From NCBI GenBank assembly GCA_946555345.1, contig CAMNSS010000011.1, forward strand, positions 1 to 64,000: a stretch of DNA of 64,000 nt. The letters run 5' to 3'. A program made the translations under genes and the position numbers. Each line of letters opens with the position of its first letter. The stretch's first letter is position 1. The notes beneath the pieces are model-generated. The model was not told where the DNA came from. It was given only the letters and a program-made list of their open reading frames with translations, and did no database searches. This document shows positions 16,576 through 25,069 of this stretch, piece after piece. Source of the stretch: an uncultured Eubacterium sp. (GTDB lineage Bacteria; Bacillota; Clostridia; Peptostreptococcales; Anaerovoracaceae).

Positions 16576-19050
16576 ATGTTAGTTCCAGTTGAATGGCTCA
16601 ATGATTATATAGATTTAAAGGATATTGATACGGATACGTTCTGCGACAGGATGATCATGTCAGGCTCGAACCTGGAAACGTGCGAGCATTTCTGCGAGGG
16701 CATTGAAAACGTGGTCGTGGGGCGGATCGACAAAATCGAAAAGCACCCGGACGCCGATAAGCTCGTCGTATGCCGGCTTAACGTGGGAAAGGACGAGCCG
16801 GTGCAGATCGTGACTGGTGCGCCGAACGTCTTCGAAGGCGCTTACGTTCCCGTTGCCCTGCATAAGAGCAGGATTCCGGGACCTCTGCACGGACAGCCGA
16901 AGCAGGAGGGCGGCGTTAAAATCACCAAGGGGAAATTGCGGGGCGTTGAATCCTTCGGCATGCTCTGCTCGGCTGAGGAACTGGGCTTTGAGGATAAGGT
17001 TGTTCCCGTTGCCCATAAGGATGGCATCTGGATTTTGGAAGAAGAATATCCGTTGGGAATGGATTTCGCGGAGGCTCTGGGGCTAAAGCAGGCTGTGGTG
17101 GATTTTGAAATCACGCCGAATAGGCCGGACTGCCTGGCGATGGTGGGAATGGCAAGGGAAGCGTCGGCGACCTTCCAAAAACCGTTTTCCTATCCCGACA
17201 CCGACTTAGAGGAAGCGGGCGAAAAGGAATCGAAGGATTTCGTTTCCGTGGAAATTAAAAACCCGGAAAGCTGCAAACGCTATGTAGCGAGGATCGTCAC
17301 GGATGTAAAGGTCGCACAGTCGCCTTGGTGGCTGCAAAAGCGGCTGATGTATGCAGGCATGAGGCCGATCAACAACATCGTGGACATCACGAATTTCGTC
17401 ATGCTGGAATACGGCCAGCCGATTCACGCTTTTGATATCAATCAGGTGAAGGGCGGCACGATCATCGTAGAGAATGCGGCGGAGGGGGAAACCTTCGTGA
17501 CGCTCGATAATAACGAAAGAAAACTGACTGGGGATATGCTGTTGATCAAGGACGCCGAGCGGGGCATTGCGATTGCGGGCGTGATGGGCGGACTCAATTC
17601 GGAGATCGAGGACGATACGACGACGATCATCGTGGAATCGGCGAACTTTAACGGCGACAGCGTGCGGGCGACTTCGAAGAAGCTGGGGCTTCGGACAGAA
17701 GCGTCCTCGCGGTTTGAAAAAGGCATTGACCCGAATTTATGTGAAGCCGCAGCCGACAGGGTTTGCAGGCTGATCGAATTGATTGGTGCAGGGAAGGTGT
17801 GCAAGGGCAGCGTCGATGCATATCCTGCGCTGGAAATGGCGAAGACCATCGATATCAGGGCAAGCCGCATCAACCATGTGCTGGGCATTGAGCTGTCCCG
17901 CGAGCAGATGGTGGATATCTTGGAAGGCCTTGAAATCAGCGTATCGGGCAGCGGCAATATCATGACGGTAACGCCGCCTACGATCCGGCAGGATCTGTTG
18001 GAGGAAGAAGATTATATCGAAGAAATCGCTAGGATTTACGGCTATGACAAGCTTCCTGTGACGCTTCCGAAGGGAAATAACGAAGCGGGCAGATCTTACG
18101 AAAGGACCCTCCGCGATACGGCGCGCGATGCGCTTTGCAGCATGGGGTTCAACGAAGTGCAGACGTACTCCTTCGTAAGCCCGAAGGGCGTCGACCAGGT
18201 GAGAATCGATGAAGATTCGTGGGAGCGGGCATTCGTGCGGCTGCTCAATCCGCTCGGCGAGGAAAATTCCGTCATGCGGACGATTCTCACGCCGAACATG
18301 ATGGAGGTTTTGGCGCGGAACTATTCGCGGAACATCGAAACCGTGAAGGCGTTTGAAATCGGCAACACTTTCATGGAAAACATATACAATCAGGACAAGC
18401 TGCCTGACGAGCAGTATTCCCTGTGCATTGGCATGTATGGCAAAGAAGAGGATTTCTATAGTTTGAAGGGGGTTATCGTTGAGCTTCTGCGCATATTGGG
18501 CATTCAAGAGCTTGCCTTTTTCGCAGAATCCGAATACGGGGTATATCATCCGGGCAGGTGCGCGCGGATCGCTGTGCCGTCCTTGCGGGGAGCTGATGAA
18601 GATGGCGCAGCCGAGTATGACGAGCTTGGGATCATGGGTGAAATTCATCCGGATGTTGCCGAGAATTACGGGCTGGATGGCTTGCGGATCTATTGCTGTG
18701 AGCTGATGTTCGATTCGGTGATCCGGCATGCGGATACGGAGATGGCATATACGCCGCTTCCGAAATATCCATCGACGTCCCGGGATATTGCGCTTTTGGT
18801 GGATGAGGATATGGAGGTAGGCAAGATCGAAGCCGTCATCCGCAAGGAAGGCAAAAAGATCCTGGAAGGCGTGAAGCTGTTTGACGTATACAGGGGAAAG
18901 CAAGTAGAGGAAGGCAAGAAGAGCGTGGCTTTCGCACTGACCTATCGGGACAAGGATAAGACGTTGACGGACGAGGAAGTCGCAGAAGTCCATGGAAAAG
19001 TACTGGATGCCCTGAAAGAAAAGCTGAATGCAGTTTTGAGAGAAATGTAG
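16576..19050 (+). CDS. pheT: Phenylalanyl-tRNA synthetase beta subunit
   Basis: PheT (824 residues, the usual bacterial length) carries, in order: an N-terminal tRNA-binding OB domain (about residues 40-150), the B3/B4 editing domain, B5, the catalytically inactive class II-like core, and a C-terminal ferredoxin-like anticodon-binding domain (PLPKYPSTSRDIALLVDED onward). It forms the heterotetramer with PheS and hydrolyses Tyr-tRNA-Phe. AGGAGG precedes ATG 16576, and 12 nt separate it from pheS, consistent with co-translation. Confidence 0.97.
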   Translation: MLVPVEWLNDYIDLKDIDTDTFCDRMIMSGSNLETCEHFCEGIENVVVGRIDKIEKHPDADKLVVCRLNVGKDEPVQIVTGAPNVFEGAYVPVALHKSRIPGPLHGQPKQEGGVKITKGKLRGVESFGMLCSAEELGFEDKVVPVAHKDGIWILEEEYPLGMDFAEALGLKQAVVDFEITPNRPDCLAMVGMAREASATFQKPFSYPDTDLEEAGEKESKDFVSVEIKNPESCKRYVARIVTDVKVAQSPWWLQKRLMYAGMRPINNIVDITNFVMLEYGQPIHAFDINQVKGGTIIVENAAEGETFVTLDNNERKLTGDMLLIKDAERGIAIAGVMGGLNSEIEDDTTTIIVESANFNGDSVRATSKKLGLRTEASSRFEKGIDPNLCEAAADRVCRLIELIGAGKVCKGSVDAYPALEMAKTIDIRASRINHVLGIELSREQMVDILEGLEISVSGSGNIMTVTPPTIRQDLLEEEDYIEEIARIYGYDKLPVTLPKGNNEAGRSYERTLRDTARDALCSMGFNEVQTYSFVSPKGVDQVRIDEDSWERAFVRLLNPLGEENSVMRTILTPNMMEVLARNYSRNIETVKAFEIGNTFMENIYNQDKLPDEQYSLCIGMYGKEEDFYSLKGVIVELLRILGIQELAFFAESEYGVYHPGRCARIAVPSLRGADEDGAAEYDELGIMGEIHPDVAENYGLDGLRIYCCELMFDSVIRHADTEMAYTPLPKYPSTSRDIALLVDEDMEVGKIEAVIRKEGKKILEGVKLFDVYRGKQVEEGKKSVAFALTYRDKDKTLTDEEVAEVHGKVLDALKEKLNAVLREM

Positions 19051-19060
19051 GAGAGGTTCA

Positions 19061-19621
19061 ATGGAAAACAACAAAGTAAAGGTGAAAATCTACGGACAGG
19101 AGTACGTTATTGCGGGAGAGATGCCGCGGGAGGATATCATAAAGGTCGCCGCATACGTCGATACGAAGATGATGGAGATCACCGACGTGGCAAAAGCAAC
19201 AGGCGCTACCGCATCCAATATCGCAGTGCTTTCCGCAGTAAACATCACGAGCGAGTTTTTTAAGACGATGGAGGAAATGGATGAGCTGAAACGCATGAAC
19301 ATCCAGCTCGAGAAGGATGCGCAGCATTATGTACAGCTCTGGGATGAATCCAAGAAAAACTACATAGATTACAAGGAAGAGACGCAGGCGATCGTCGTGC
19401 AGAAGGATGAACTGACGGCGCAGCTGAAACAGAAGGACGCCGAGATCCAGAACCTCAAGGATGCCGCCGAGGTTGCAAAGCTCCAGGCGCAAAACAGCAT
19501 GGAGGGCGTCGTGAAGGAAATCGAGGATAAATGCAGGGAGCTGGAGAACAGCTTCTTCGACCTCCAGATGGAAAACCTCCAGCTTAAAAAAGAATTGGAG
19601 AAGTATAAAAATAACGGATAG
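19061..19621 (+). CDS. zapA: Cell division protein ZapA with extended coiled coil
   Basis: ZapA bundles FtsZ filaments. The first about 90 residues form the ZapA domain (KVKIYGQEYVI..., then the helix with INITSEF-like spacing). The remaining half is a long charged heptad region rich in Glu, Lys and Gln. At 186 residues it is roughly twice the length of minimal ZapA proteins, as seen in other Clostridia with an extended C-terminus. The gene lies 10 nt after pheT and 6 nt before mutS2, the conserved Bacillota order. Confidence 0.88.
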   Translation: MENNKVKVKIYGQEYVIAGEMPREDIIKVAAYVDTKMMEITDVAKATGATASNIAVLSAVNITSEFFKTMEEMDELKRMNIQLEKDAQHYVQLWDESKKNYIDYKEETQAIVVQKDELTAQLKQKDAEIQNLKDAAEVAKLQAQNSMEGVVKEIEDKCRELENSFFDLQMENLQLKKELEKYKNNG

Positions 19622-19627
19622 TATTGC

Positions 19628-21997
19628 ATGAAAGAGAAGACATTAAGCGTTTTAGAATACGATAAAATAATCGGACAGCTTATGGAGCAGGCTGGCTCTG
19701 AGTTGACGAAACAAGCCATCTCAGAGCTAAAGCCTTCTATAGATGTGTCCGAAATACGGGAAAGTCAGGCGGAAACCACAGAAGCGGTAAGGCTCATCAA
19801 TTACAAGGGACCATTACCCGTCGGTGGTTTTTATGATATAGAGGAGAGTGTGACGTTCGCCAGAAAAGGCGGCGTTTTGACGATGGCGCAGCTTCTTCGG
19901 GTTCTTTACAATATGAAGACGGCGGAGCGGACTGCGGCTTTCCTAAAGGGCGATCTCCCTGAGCTTCCGATCATCTGCGCCGCCGCGGAGCTTCTGGCAA
20001 TCCCGAAAAACCTGATTGCGGAAATCGACAGGTGCATCCTTTCCGAGGATGAAATGGCAGACAATGCCAGCCCGGAATTGCGCAGCATCAGGCGCGCCAT
20101 GGTGCGGCAGAACGAAGCATTGAAGGCGAAGATGAATCATATATTGAATTCTGCGGACAATAAATCTATCCTGCAGGATTCGATCGTCACGATGCGGAAC
20201 GGGCGTTATGTGATTCCGGTGAAACAGGAGCATAGGGCCAGCGTTCCCGGAATCGTCCATGACCAGAGCGGGACGGGCGCGACGCTGTTCATCGAGCCGC
20301 AGGCGATCGTCAACTTAAACAACGAGCTGCGGCAGCTGGAGCTGGATGAGAAGGCGGAGATCAACAGGATACTGGGCGAGCTTTCCAGCGGCGTATCGGA
20401 GTGTTATCACGACCTGCATAACAATCAGAAGCTGCTGCTTGCCCTCGACCTGTTCATGGCGAAGGGGAAACTGAGCCTTATGATGGACGGGGCGGAGCCA
20501 AAGATCGACGAAGCGGGGCGATTAGAGCTGAACGCGGCCAGGCATCCGCTTTTGGAACGCGATAAGGCCGTGCCGGTCAATCTATCGGCGGGAGAGCATT
20601 ATCGCACCCTCGTCATTACAGGCCCGAATACGGGCGGGAAGACGGTTACGCTCAAAACGGCAGGATTGTTGTCCTTGATGGCGCAGACAGGGCTTCACAT
20701 CCCGGCGGCGGAGGGAAGCAAAGTCCCCGTGTACCAAAATATCTTTGCCGATATCGGGGATGAGCAGAGCATCGAGCAGAGCTTGTCGACGTTTTCCTCC
20801 CACATGAAAAACATCGTCGGGATCGTATCGGATGCCGGAGCGGGAAGCCTTGTGCTGCTCGATGAGCTGGGAGCGGGGACCGATCCGACGGAAGGGGCGG
20901 CGCTTGCGATCGCTATTTTGGAACAGTTATCGGCAGCGGGGGCGTGCTGTATCGCCACGACGCATTATACGGAGCTGAAAAAATATGCGATTTCCACCGA
21001 TGGCGTCCAGAATGCGTCGATGGAATTTGATGTGGAGACCTTGAGCCCGACGTACCGGTTGATTACGGGCATTCCCGGGAAATCCAACGCTTTTGAAATA
21101 TCGCACAAGCTGGGCCTTTCCCGGGAAATAACGGATCGGGCGCGGACGCTCCTGGAAGCGGGCGATATCGCTTTTGAGGATGTAATCACTTCGTTGGAAG
21201 CGGATAAAAAGAGGGCGGAGGAGGAACGGGACGAAGCCATCCTGCTCCATATCGAGATGAAGCGGCAGAAAGATGCGCTGGCGGAAGAAGCCCGGAAGTT
21301 TGAAAAGCAGAAGGAACGCGAACTGGAAAAGGCAAGGGAGCAGGCGCGGGCGATCGTGCGGGAAGCTAAGGAGACGGTCAGCGAGGTGCAGGAAGAGCTG
21401 AAGGCGCTATCAAAGCTCGAAAGCATGGGCGAACGCAATTTAAGGTTTGACCAGGGCAGGAAGCGCCTGCGGGAAATCGAGCGGAAAAACAAGAGCATGA
21501 TTAGGCGCGAGACGAATGAAAACCCAGTTTCACCGAGCAAGCTTAGGCTTGGCGGCCGGGTAAAAATCCTCACGCTGGATCAAAACGGCGAGATCGTCAG
21601 CCTGCCGGACGGCAAGGGCAATTTGCAGGTGCAGGTGGGGATGATGAAGGTTGGTGTCAACATCAAGGATATCATGCTGATCGACCAGCCCAAACCGAAA
21701 AAAAAGCCGAAAGCATCCGGATACGGTAGCCTTTACAAGAAAAAAACGGGAAATGTTTCGATTTCCATCGACGTGCGGGGAAAAAACCTTGACGATGCGG
21801 TGATGGATGTGGAAAAATATATAGATGACGCTTTTATATCGGGACTTGAGGAAGTGACGGTGATCCACGGGCGCGGGGAAGGCATCCTGCGCAAGGGATT
21901 GCAGGAGATGTTCAAACGACACAGGAACGTCAAAAGCTTCCGCAAGGGCGGCTATAACGAAGGCGGCGACGGCGTCACGGTGCTGAAATTGAAGTGA
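19628..21997 (+). CDS. mutS2: Endonuclease MutS2
   Basis: MutS2 is a MutS-like ATPase with a C-terminal Smr nuclease domain. In related Bacillota it acts in rescue of collided ribosomes and in suppressing recombination. The 789-residue protein has the core and lever domains, the Walker A loop GPNTGGKT near residue 335, LLDELGAGTDPTEGAAL (Walker B), a long charged coiled coil (about residues 515-630) and the Smr domain (IDVRGKNLDDA ... VIHGRGEGILRKG) at the end. The mismatch-binding N-terminal domain of MutS is absent, as expected for MutS2. Confidence 0.95.
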   Translation: MKEKTLSVLEYDKIIGQLMEQAGSELTKQAISELKPSIDVSEIRESQAETTEAVRLINYKGPLPVGGFYDIEESVTFARKGGVLTMAQLLRVLYNMKTAERTAAFLKGDLPELPIICAAAELLAIPKNLIAEIDRCILSEDEMADNASPELRSIRRAMVRQNEALKAKMNHILNSADNKSILQDSIVTMRNGRYVIPVKQEHRASVPGIVHDQSGTGATLFIEPQAIVNLNNELRQLELDEKAEINRILGELSSGVSECYHDLHNNQKLLLALDLFMAKGKLSLMMDGAEPKIDEAGRLELNAARHPLLERDKAVPVNLSAGEHYRTLVITGPNTGGKTVTLKTAGLLSLMAQTGLHIPAAEGSKVPVYQNIFADIGDEQSIEQSLSTFSSHMKNIVGIVSDAGAGSLVLLDELGAGTDPTEGAALAIAILEQLSAAGACCIATTHYTELKKYAISTDGVQNASMEFDVETLSPTYRLITGIPGKSNAFEISHKLGLSREITDRARTLLEAGDIAFEDVITSLEADKKRAEEERDEAILLHIEMKRQKDALAEEARKFEKQKERELEKAREQARAIVREAKETVSEVQEELKALSKLESMGERNLRFDQGRKRLREIERKNKSMIRRETNENPVSPSKLRLGGRVKILTLDQNGEIVSLPDGKGNLQVQVGMMKVGVNIKDIMLIDQPKPKKKPKASGYGSLYKKKTGNVSISIDVRGKNLDDAVMDVEKYIDDAFISGLEEVTVIHGRGEGILRKGLQEMFKRHRNVKSFRKGGYNEGGDGVTVLKLK

Positions 21998-22031
21998 AGT
22001 TTTAGATAAACCAAGGATAAGGAGAAAAACG

Positions 22032-23744
22032 ATGATCAGCTACAAAGAAAAGATTGCGGAAATTCTCGCTCCGCAGATCGAAGGCTTAGAGAAAGATGAG
22101 ATAATGGCAATGGTAGAAACGCCGGCGGACAGCAAGATGGGGGATTATGCATTCCCTTGCTTTAAGCTGGCTAAGATATTGCGGAAAGCGCCCCCGCTGA
22201 TTGCAAAATCCATCGCGGAGGGCATCGCAGAAAACGCTGTTTTTGAAAAGGTGGAAAGCGTCAACGCCTATGTGAATATGTTCGTTTCCAAGGCGGATCT
22301 GGCGAAGGCCGTAGTGTCGGAGGCTGTTTCCAAGGGTGCGGATTATGGCAGGAGCGATATCGGCGCAGGCAGGAAGGTCATCGTCGAGTATTCGTCCCCG
22401 AATATCGCCAAGCCGTTTCATATCGGCCATATCAGAAGCACGGTGATCGGCAACTCCATCTATAAGCTCTATGATTTTCTCGGCTACGACGTGGTGCGGA
22501 TCAATCACCTGGGCGATTACGGGACGCAGTTCGGCAAGATGATCTGCGCTTACAGGAGATGGGGAAACAAGGAAGACGTCATCCGCGAGCCGATCAAGAC
22601 GTTGCTGTCATATTATACGAAATTCCATGAGGAAGCGGAAAAAGATCCAAGCCTTGAGGACGAGGCGCGGGCTATTTTCACGAAGCTGGAGCATGGCGAG
22701 CCGGAGGAAACGCAGCTGTGGCAGTGGTTTCGGGATGAAAGCCTCAAGGAGTTCAACCGGGTGTACGATATGCTGGGCATTACGTTCGACTCCTATAACG
22801 GCGAAAGCTTTTATTCCGACAGGATGCCGCGCTTTGTCAATGAACTGCGGGAAAAAGGCATCATGGAGGAGGACAACGGCGCAAACATCGTGAGGCTCGA
22901 CGAATACAACCTGCCGCCTGCGCTGATTACGAAGTCCGACGGCTCGACGCTTTATATCACGAGGGATATTGCAGCGGCCGTGTACCGCAAGGAGACGTAT
23001 GATTTCTATAAGAACATCTATGTCGTTGCCTCTCAGCAGAACCTTCACTTCCAGCAGTGGATACAGATCGTGGAGATGCTGGGCTACGACTGGGCAAGAA
23101 GCTGCGTGCATATCCCGTTCGGGCTGGTGAGCCTGGAGGATGGCGTGATGTCCACGCGGGAAGGGCGCGTCGTATTTCTGGAGGACGTACTCAACAGGGC
23201 GGTCGAGCAGACCCGCCAGATCATCAAGGAAAAGAACGTCAATACGGAAAACATCGAGCAGACGGCAAAGGATGTCGGCATTGGCGCAGTTATTTTCAAC
23301 GAGTTGTCCAACTACAGGATCAAGGACTATGTGTTCTCCTGGGATAAGGTTCTCAATTTTGAAGGCGAAACAGGACCTTATGTGCAGTACACCCATGCCA
23401 GGGCGTGCAGCATCCTGCGGAATGCGGGCGAGGATGTTGTCCGCAAGGCGCATGAAGAGTTTGATGCGCGGTATATCACAGGTGAGAGCGCACACAGCTT
23501 GATTAAATTGATTTATGAGCTTCCCGATGTTATTCTTGAGGCCAGCGAAAAATACGAACCATCCATCGTGACGCGGCATATCGTGGATATTGCGCAGAGC
23601 TTCAACAAGTTCTATCACGACGAGCATATTTTGGTGGATAACGAGGATGAAAAGATCGCTAAGGTCGCACTGGTGCTGGCGGCAAGGAATGCGATTCGGA
23701 ATGGCTTAGGGCTTCTGGGCATGAATGCGCCGAAAAAGATGTAA
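22032..23744 (+). CDS. argS: Arginyl-tRNA synthetase
   Basis: ArgS is the class I enzyme that charges tRNA-Arg. The 570-residue protein has the N-terminal Add-1 domain, the HIGH signature inside SSPNIAKPFHIGHIRS (near residue 125), the MSTREG variant in place of KMSKS (near residue 370), and a C-terminal DALR anticodon-binding domain ending in LGLLGMNAPKKM. GGATAAGGAG precedes the ATG. It closes the series of plus-strand core genes before a repeat-bearing gap. Confidence 0.96.
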   Translation: MISYKEKIAEILAPQIEGLEKDEIMAMVETPADSKMGDYAFPCFKLAKILRKAPPLIAKSIAEGIAENAVFEKVESVNAYVNMFVSKADLAKAVVSEAVSKGADYGRSDIGAGRKVIVEYSSPNIAKPFHIGHIRSTVIGNSIYKLYDFLGYDVVRINHLGDYGTQFGKMICAYRRWGNKEDVIREPIKTLLSYYTKFHEEAEKDPSLEDEARAIFTKLEHGEPEETQLWQWFRDESLKEFNRVYDMLGITFDSYNGESFYSDRMPRFVNELREKGIMEEDNGANIVRLDEYNLPPALITKSDGSTLYITRDIAAAVYRKETYDFYKNIYVVASQQNLHFQQWIQIVEMLGYDWARSCVHIPFGLVSLEDGVMSTREGRVVFLEDVLNRAVEQTRQIIKEKNVNTENIEQTAKDVGIGAVIFNELSNYRIKDYVFSWDKVLNFEGETGPYVQYTHARACSILRNAGEDVVRKAHEEFDARYITGESAHSLIKLIYELPDVILEASEKYEPSIVTRHIVDIAQSFNKFYHDEHILVDNEDEKIAKVALVLAARNAIRNGLGLLGMNAPKKM

Positions 23745-24074
23745 AGAGCGGGCCGGGCGCGAAAGCTCGTTGCTAGATGAGCTGGCCGGGCGCAGGCGGA
23801 ACGCCGGAGCGTGGGAATGAGCAAGCGGGTCAGGCGTGAAAGCTAGCCGCACAGCAGGAAAACGCAAAATAGGCCGAATGGCGAAAACGAGACAGCCACA
23901 GCAGGAAAACGCAAATCGTGAAAGCTAGCAAAATAGCGGTCTGTGGGACAAAACGGGCTGCAGGACAAGAAGCGGGGACGGTTTTCTGCGCATAGCCGGA
24001 GCTTTCACGATTAGAGAATTTACCCGATATAGTATTTATGAAATAAGAAATGCGAAAAATCAAAGGAGGCATTT
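23745..24074. repeat. Intergenic repeat cluster between argS and the radical SAM gene
   Basis: This 330-bp gap has no gene but is built from short repeated words. GTGAAAGCTAGC occurs at about 23836-23847 and 23919-23930, with a related GCGAAAGCTCG at the start. ACAGCAGGAAAACGCAAA occurs twice (about 23851 and 23898). A perfect 13-bp inverted repeat, AATCGTGAAAGCT (23914-23926) and AGCTTTCACGATT (24000-24012), encloses about 73 nt. It may be a degenerate intergenic element or a large hairpin at the end of the argS transcript. I do not recognise a named family. Confidence 0.45.
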
Positions 24075-24947
24075 ATGCGATACGAAGGAGATATTTACAG
24101 GCCGCCCAGCGAAGCGTACAGCTTGCTGGTGCAGGCGACGATCGGATGTACACACAATAAATGTACATTTTGCAAGATGTTCAAGGATAAAAAGTTCAGG
24201 GTGCGAAAGCTTTCGGAGGTTATCGAAGACCTGGAATGGGCAAGGAAGACGTACCGCAGGGTGGAGCGGATTTTCCTTTGCGACGCCGATGCACTGGCGC
24301 TTTCCAATAGCCGCCTGATGCCGATTCTCGCCCATATTAAGGAAAATTTCCCCGAATGCGAGCGGACGACGATTTACGGTCGTGCGACCGATGTTTTGCA
24401 TAAGACGGATGAAGAGATGCGCGAGCTTTACGAAGCGGGGCTTACCATGGTATACCTGGGCGCGGAGTCGGGCAACGATAAGGTGCTGAAGGATATCTGC
24501 AAGGGTGAAACGAGGGCAGAGCTGATCGAGGGCGTGCAGCGGATTGAAGCGTGCGGGATGCAGGCTTCCGTAACGTTTATTTCCGGCCTTGCAGGCAAGG
24601 ACGGCTGGGAAGCGCATGCGATCGATACGGGAACGATGATCAGCGAGATGGAGCCTTCTTATGTGGGGCTTTTGACGCTGCTTGTTGATCCGAGCGTGCC
24701 GATGGCAAAAGAGATCGAGGAAGGCAGGCTGCGGCTTCTTTCCCCGGAAGAGGTGATGGCGGAGACGCTTCTGATGCTGGAGCATACCAATGTTTCAAAG
24801 AAGTGCGTATTCCGCAGCAACCATGCTTCCAACTACGTTTCGCTACGGGGCGATTTGCCGCGGGATAAGGAAAAGATGATGAACACGCTCCGAAGGGCGA
24901 TGGAAAATCACGATATGTTTAAGGATGAACGGTTCAGGGCGTTATAG
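24075..24947 (+). CDS. Radical SAM protein
   Basis: This 290-residue radical SAM enzyme binds a 4Fe-4S cluster through GCTHNKCTFC (residues about 28-37). The spacing is Cys-x4-Cys-x2-Cys rather than the commonest x3/x2, a variant seen in a widespread Bacillota family of unknown substrate. A SAM-contact segment (YLGAESGNDKVLK, near residue 132) and the barrel strands typical of the COG1032 type follow. There is no B12-binding or TRAM domain. An AAGGAGG site precedes the ATG. The product and reaction cannot be inferred from neighbours. Confidence 0.82.
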   Translation: MRYEGDIYRPPSEAYSLLVQATIGCTHNKCTFCKMFKDKKFRVRKLSEVIEDLEWARKTYRRVERIFLCDADALALSNSRLMPILAHIKENFPECERTTIYGRATDVLHKTDEEMRELYEAGLTMVYLGAESGNDKVLKDICKGETRAELIEGVQRIEACGMQASVTFISGLAGKDGWEAHAIDTGTMISEMEPSYVGLLTLLVDPSVPMAKEIEEGRLRLLSPEEVMAETLLMLEHTNVSKKCVFRSNHASNYVSLRGDLPRDKEKMMNTLRRAMENHDMFKDERFRAL

Positions 24948-24968
24948 GATAGGCTATGGGACGCTAAA

Positions 24969-25036
24969 GTGTAGGACCACAGGGCGTTTAGTATAGGACT
25001 ACAGGATATTGTAGTATAAGAACACAGGGCGTTGTA
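24969..25036. repeat. Three imperfect 22-23 bp tandem repeats
   Basis: Units start at 24969 (GTGTAGGACCACAGGGCGTT), 24991 (GTATAGGACTACAGGATATT) and 25014 (GTATAAGAACACAGGGCGTT). A fainter relative lies just upstream. They fill most of the gap before the TPR gene. The length of about two helical turns per unit would suit a tandem protein-binding site, but slippage-born repeats are equally possible. Confidence 0.55.
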
Positions 25037-25069
25037 AAGCGTTAAAGCACTAAACAAGAGGAAACAGAT

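Noticed and set aside
23745-25069. CRISPR array in the repeat-bearing gaps
   Set aside because: Repeats are imperfect, irregularly spaced and there are no unique spacers or cas genes.
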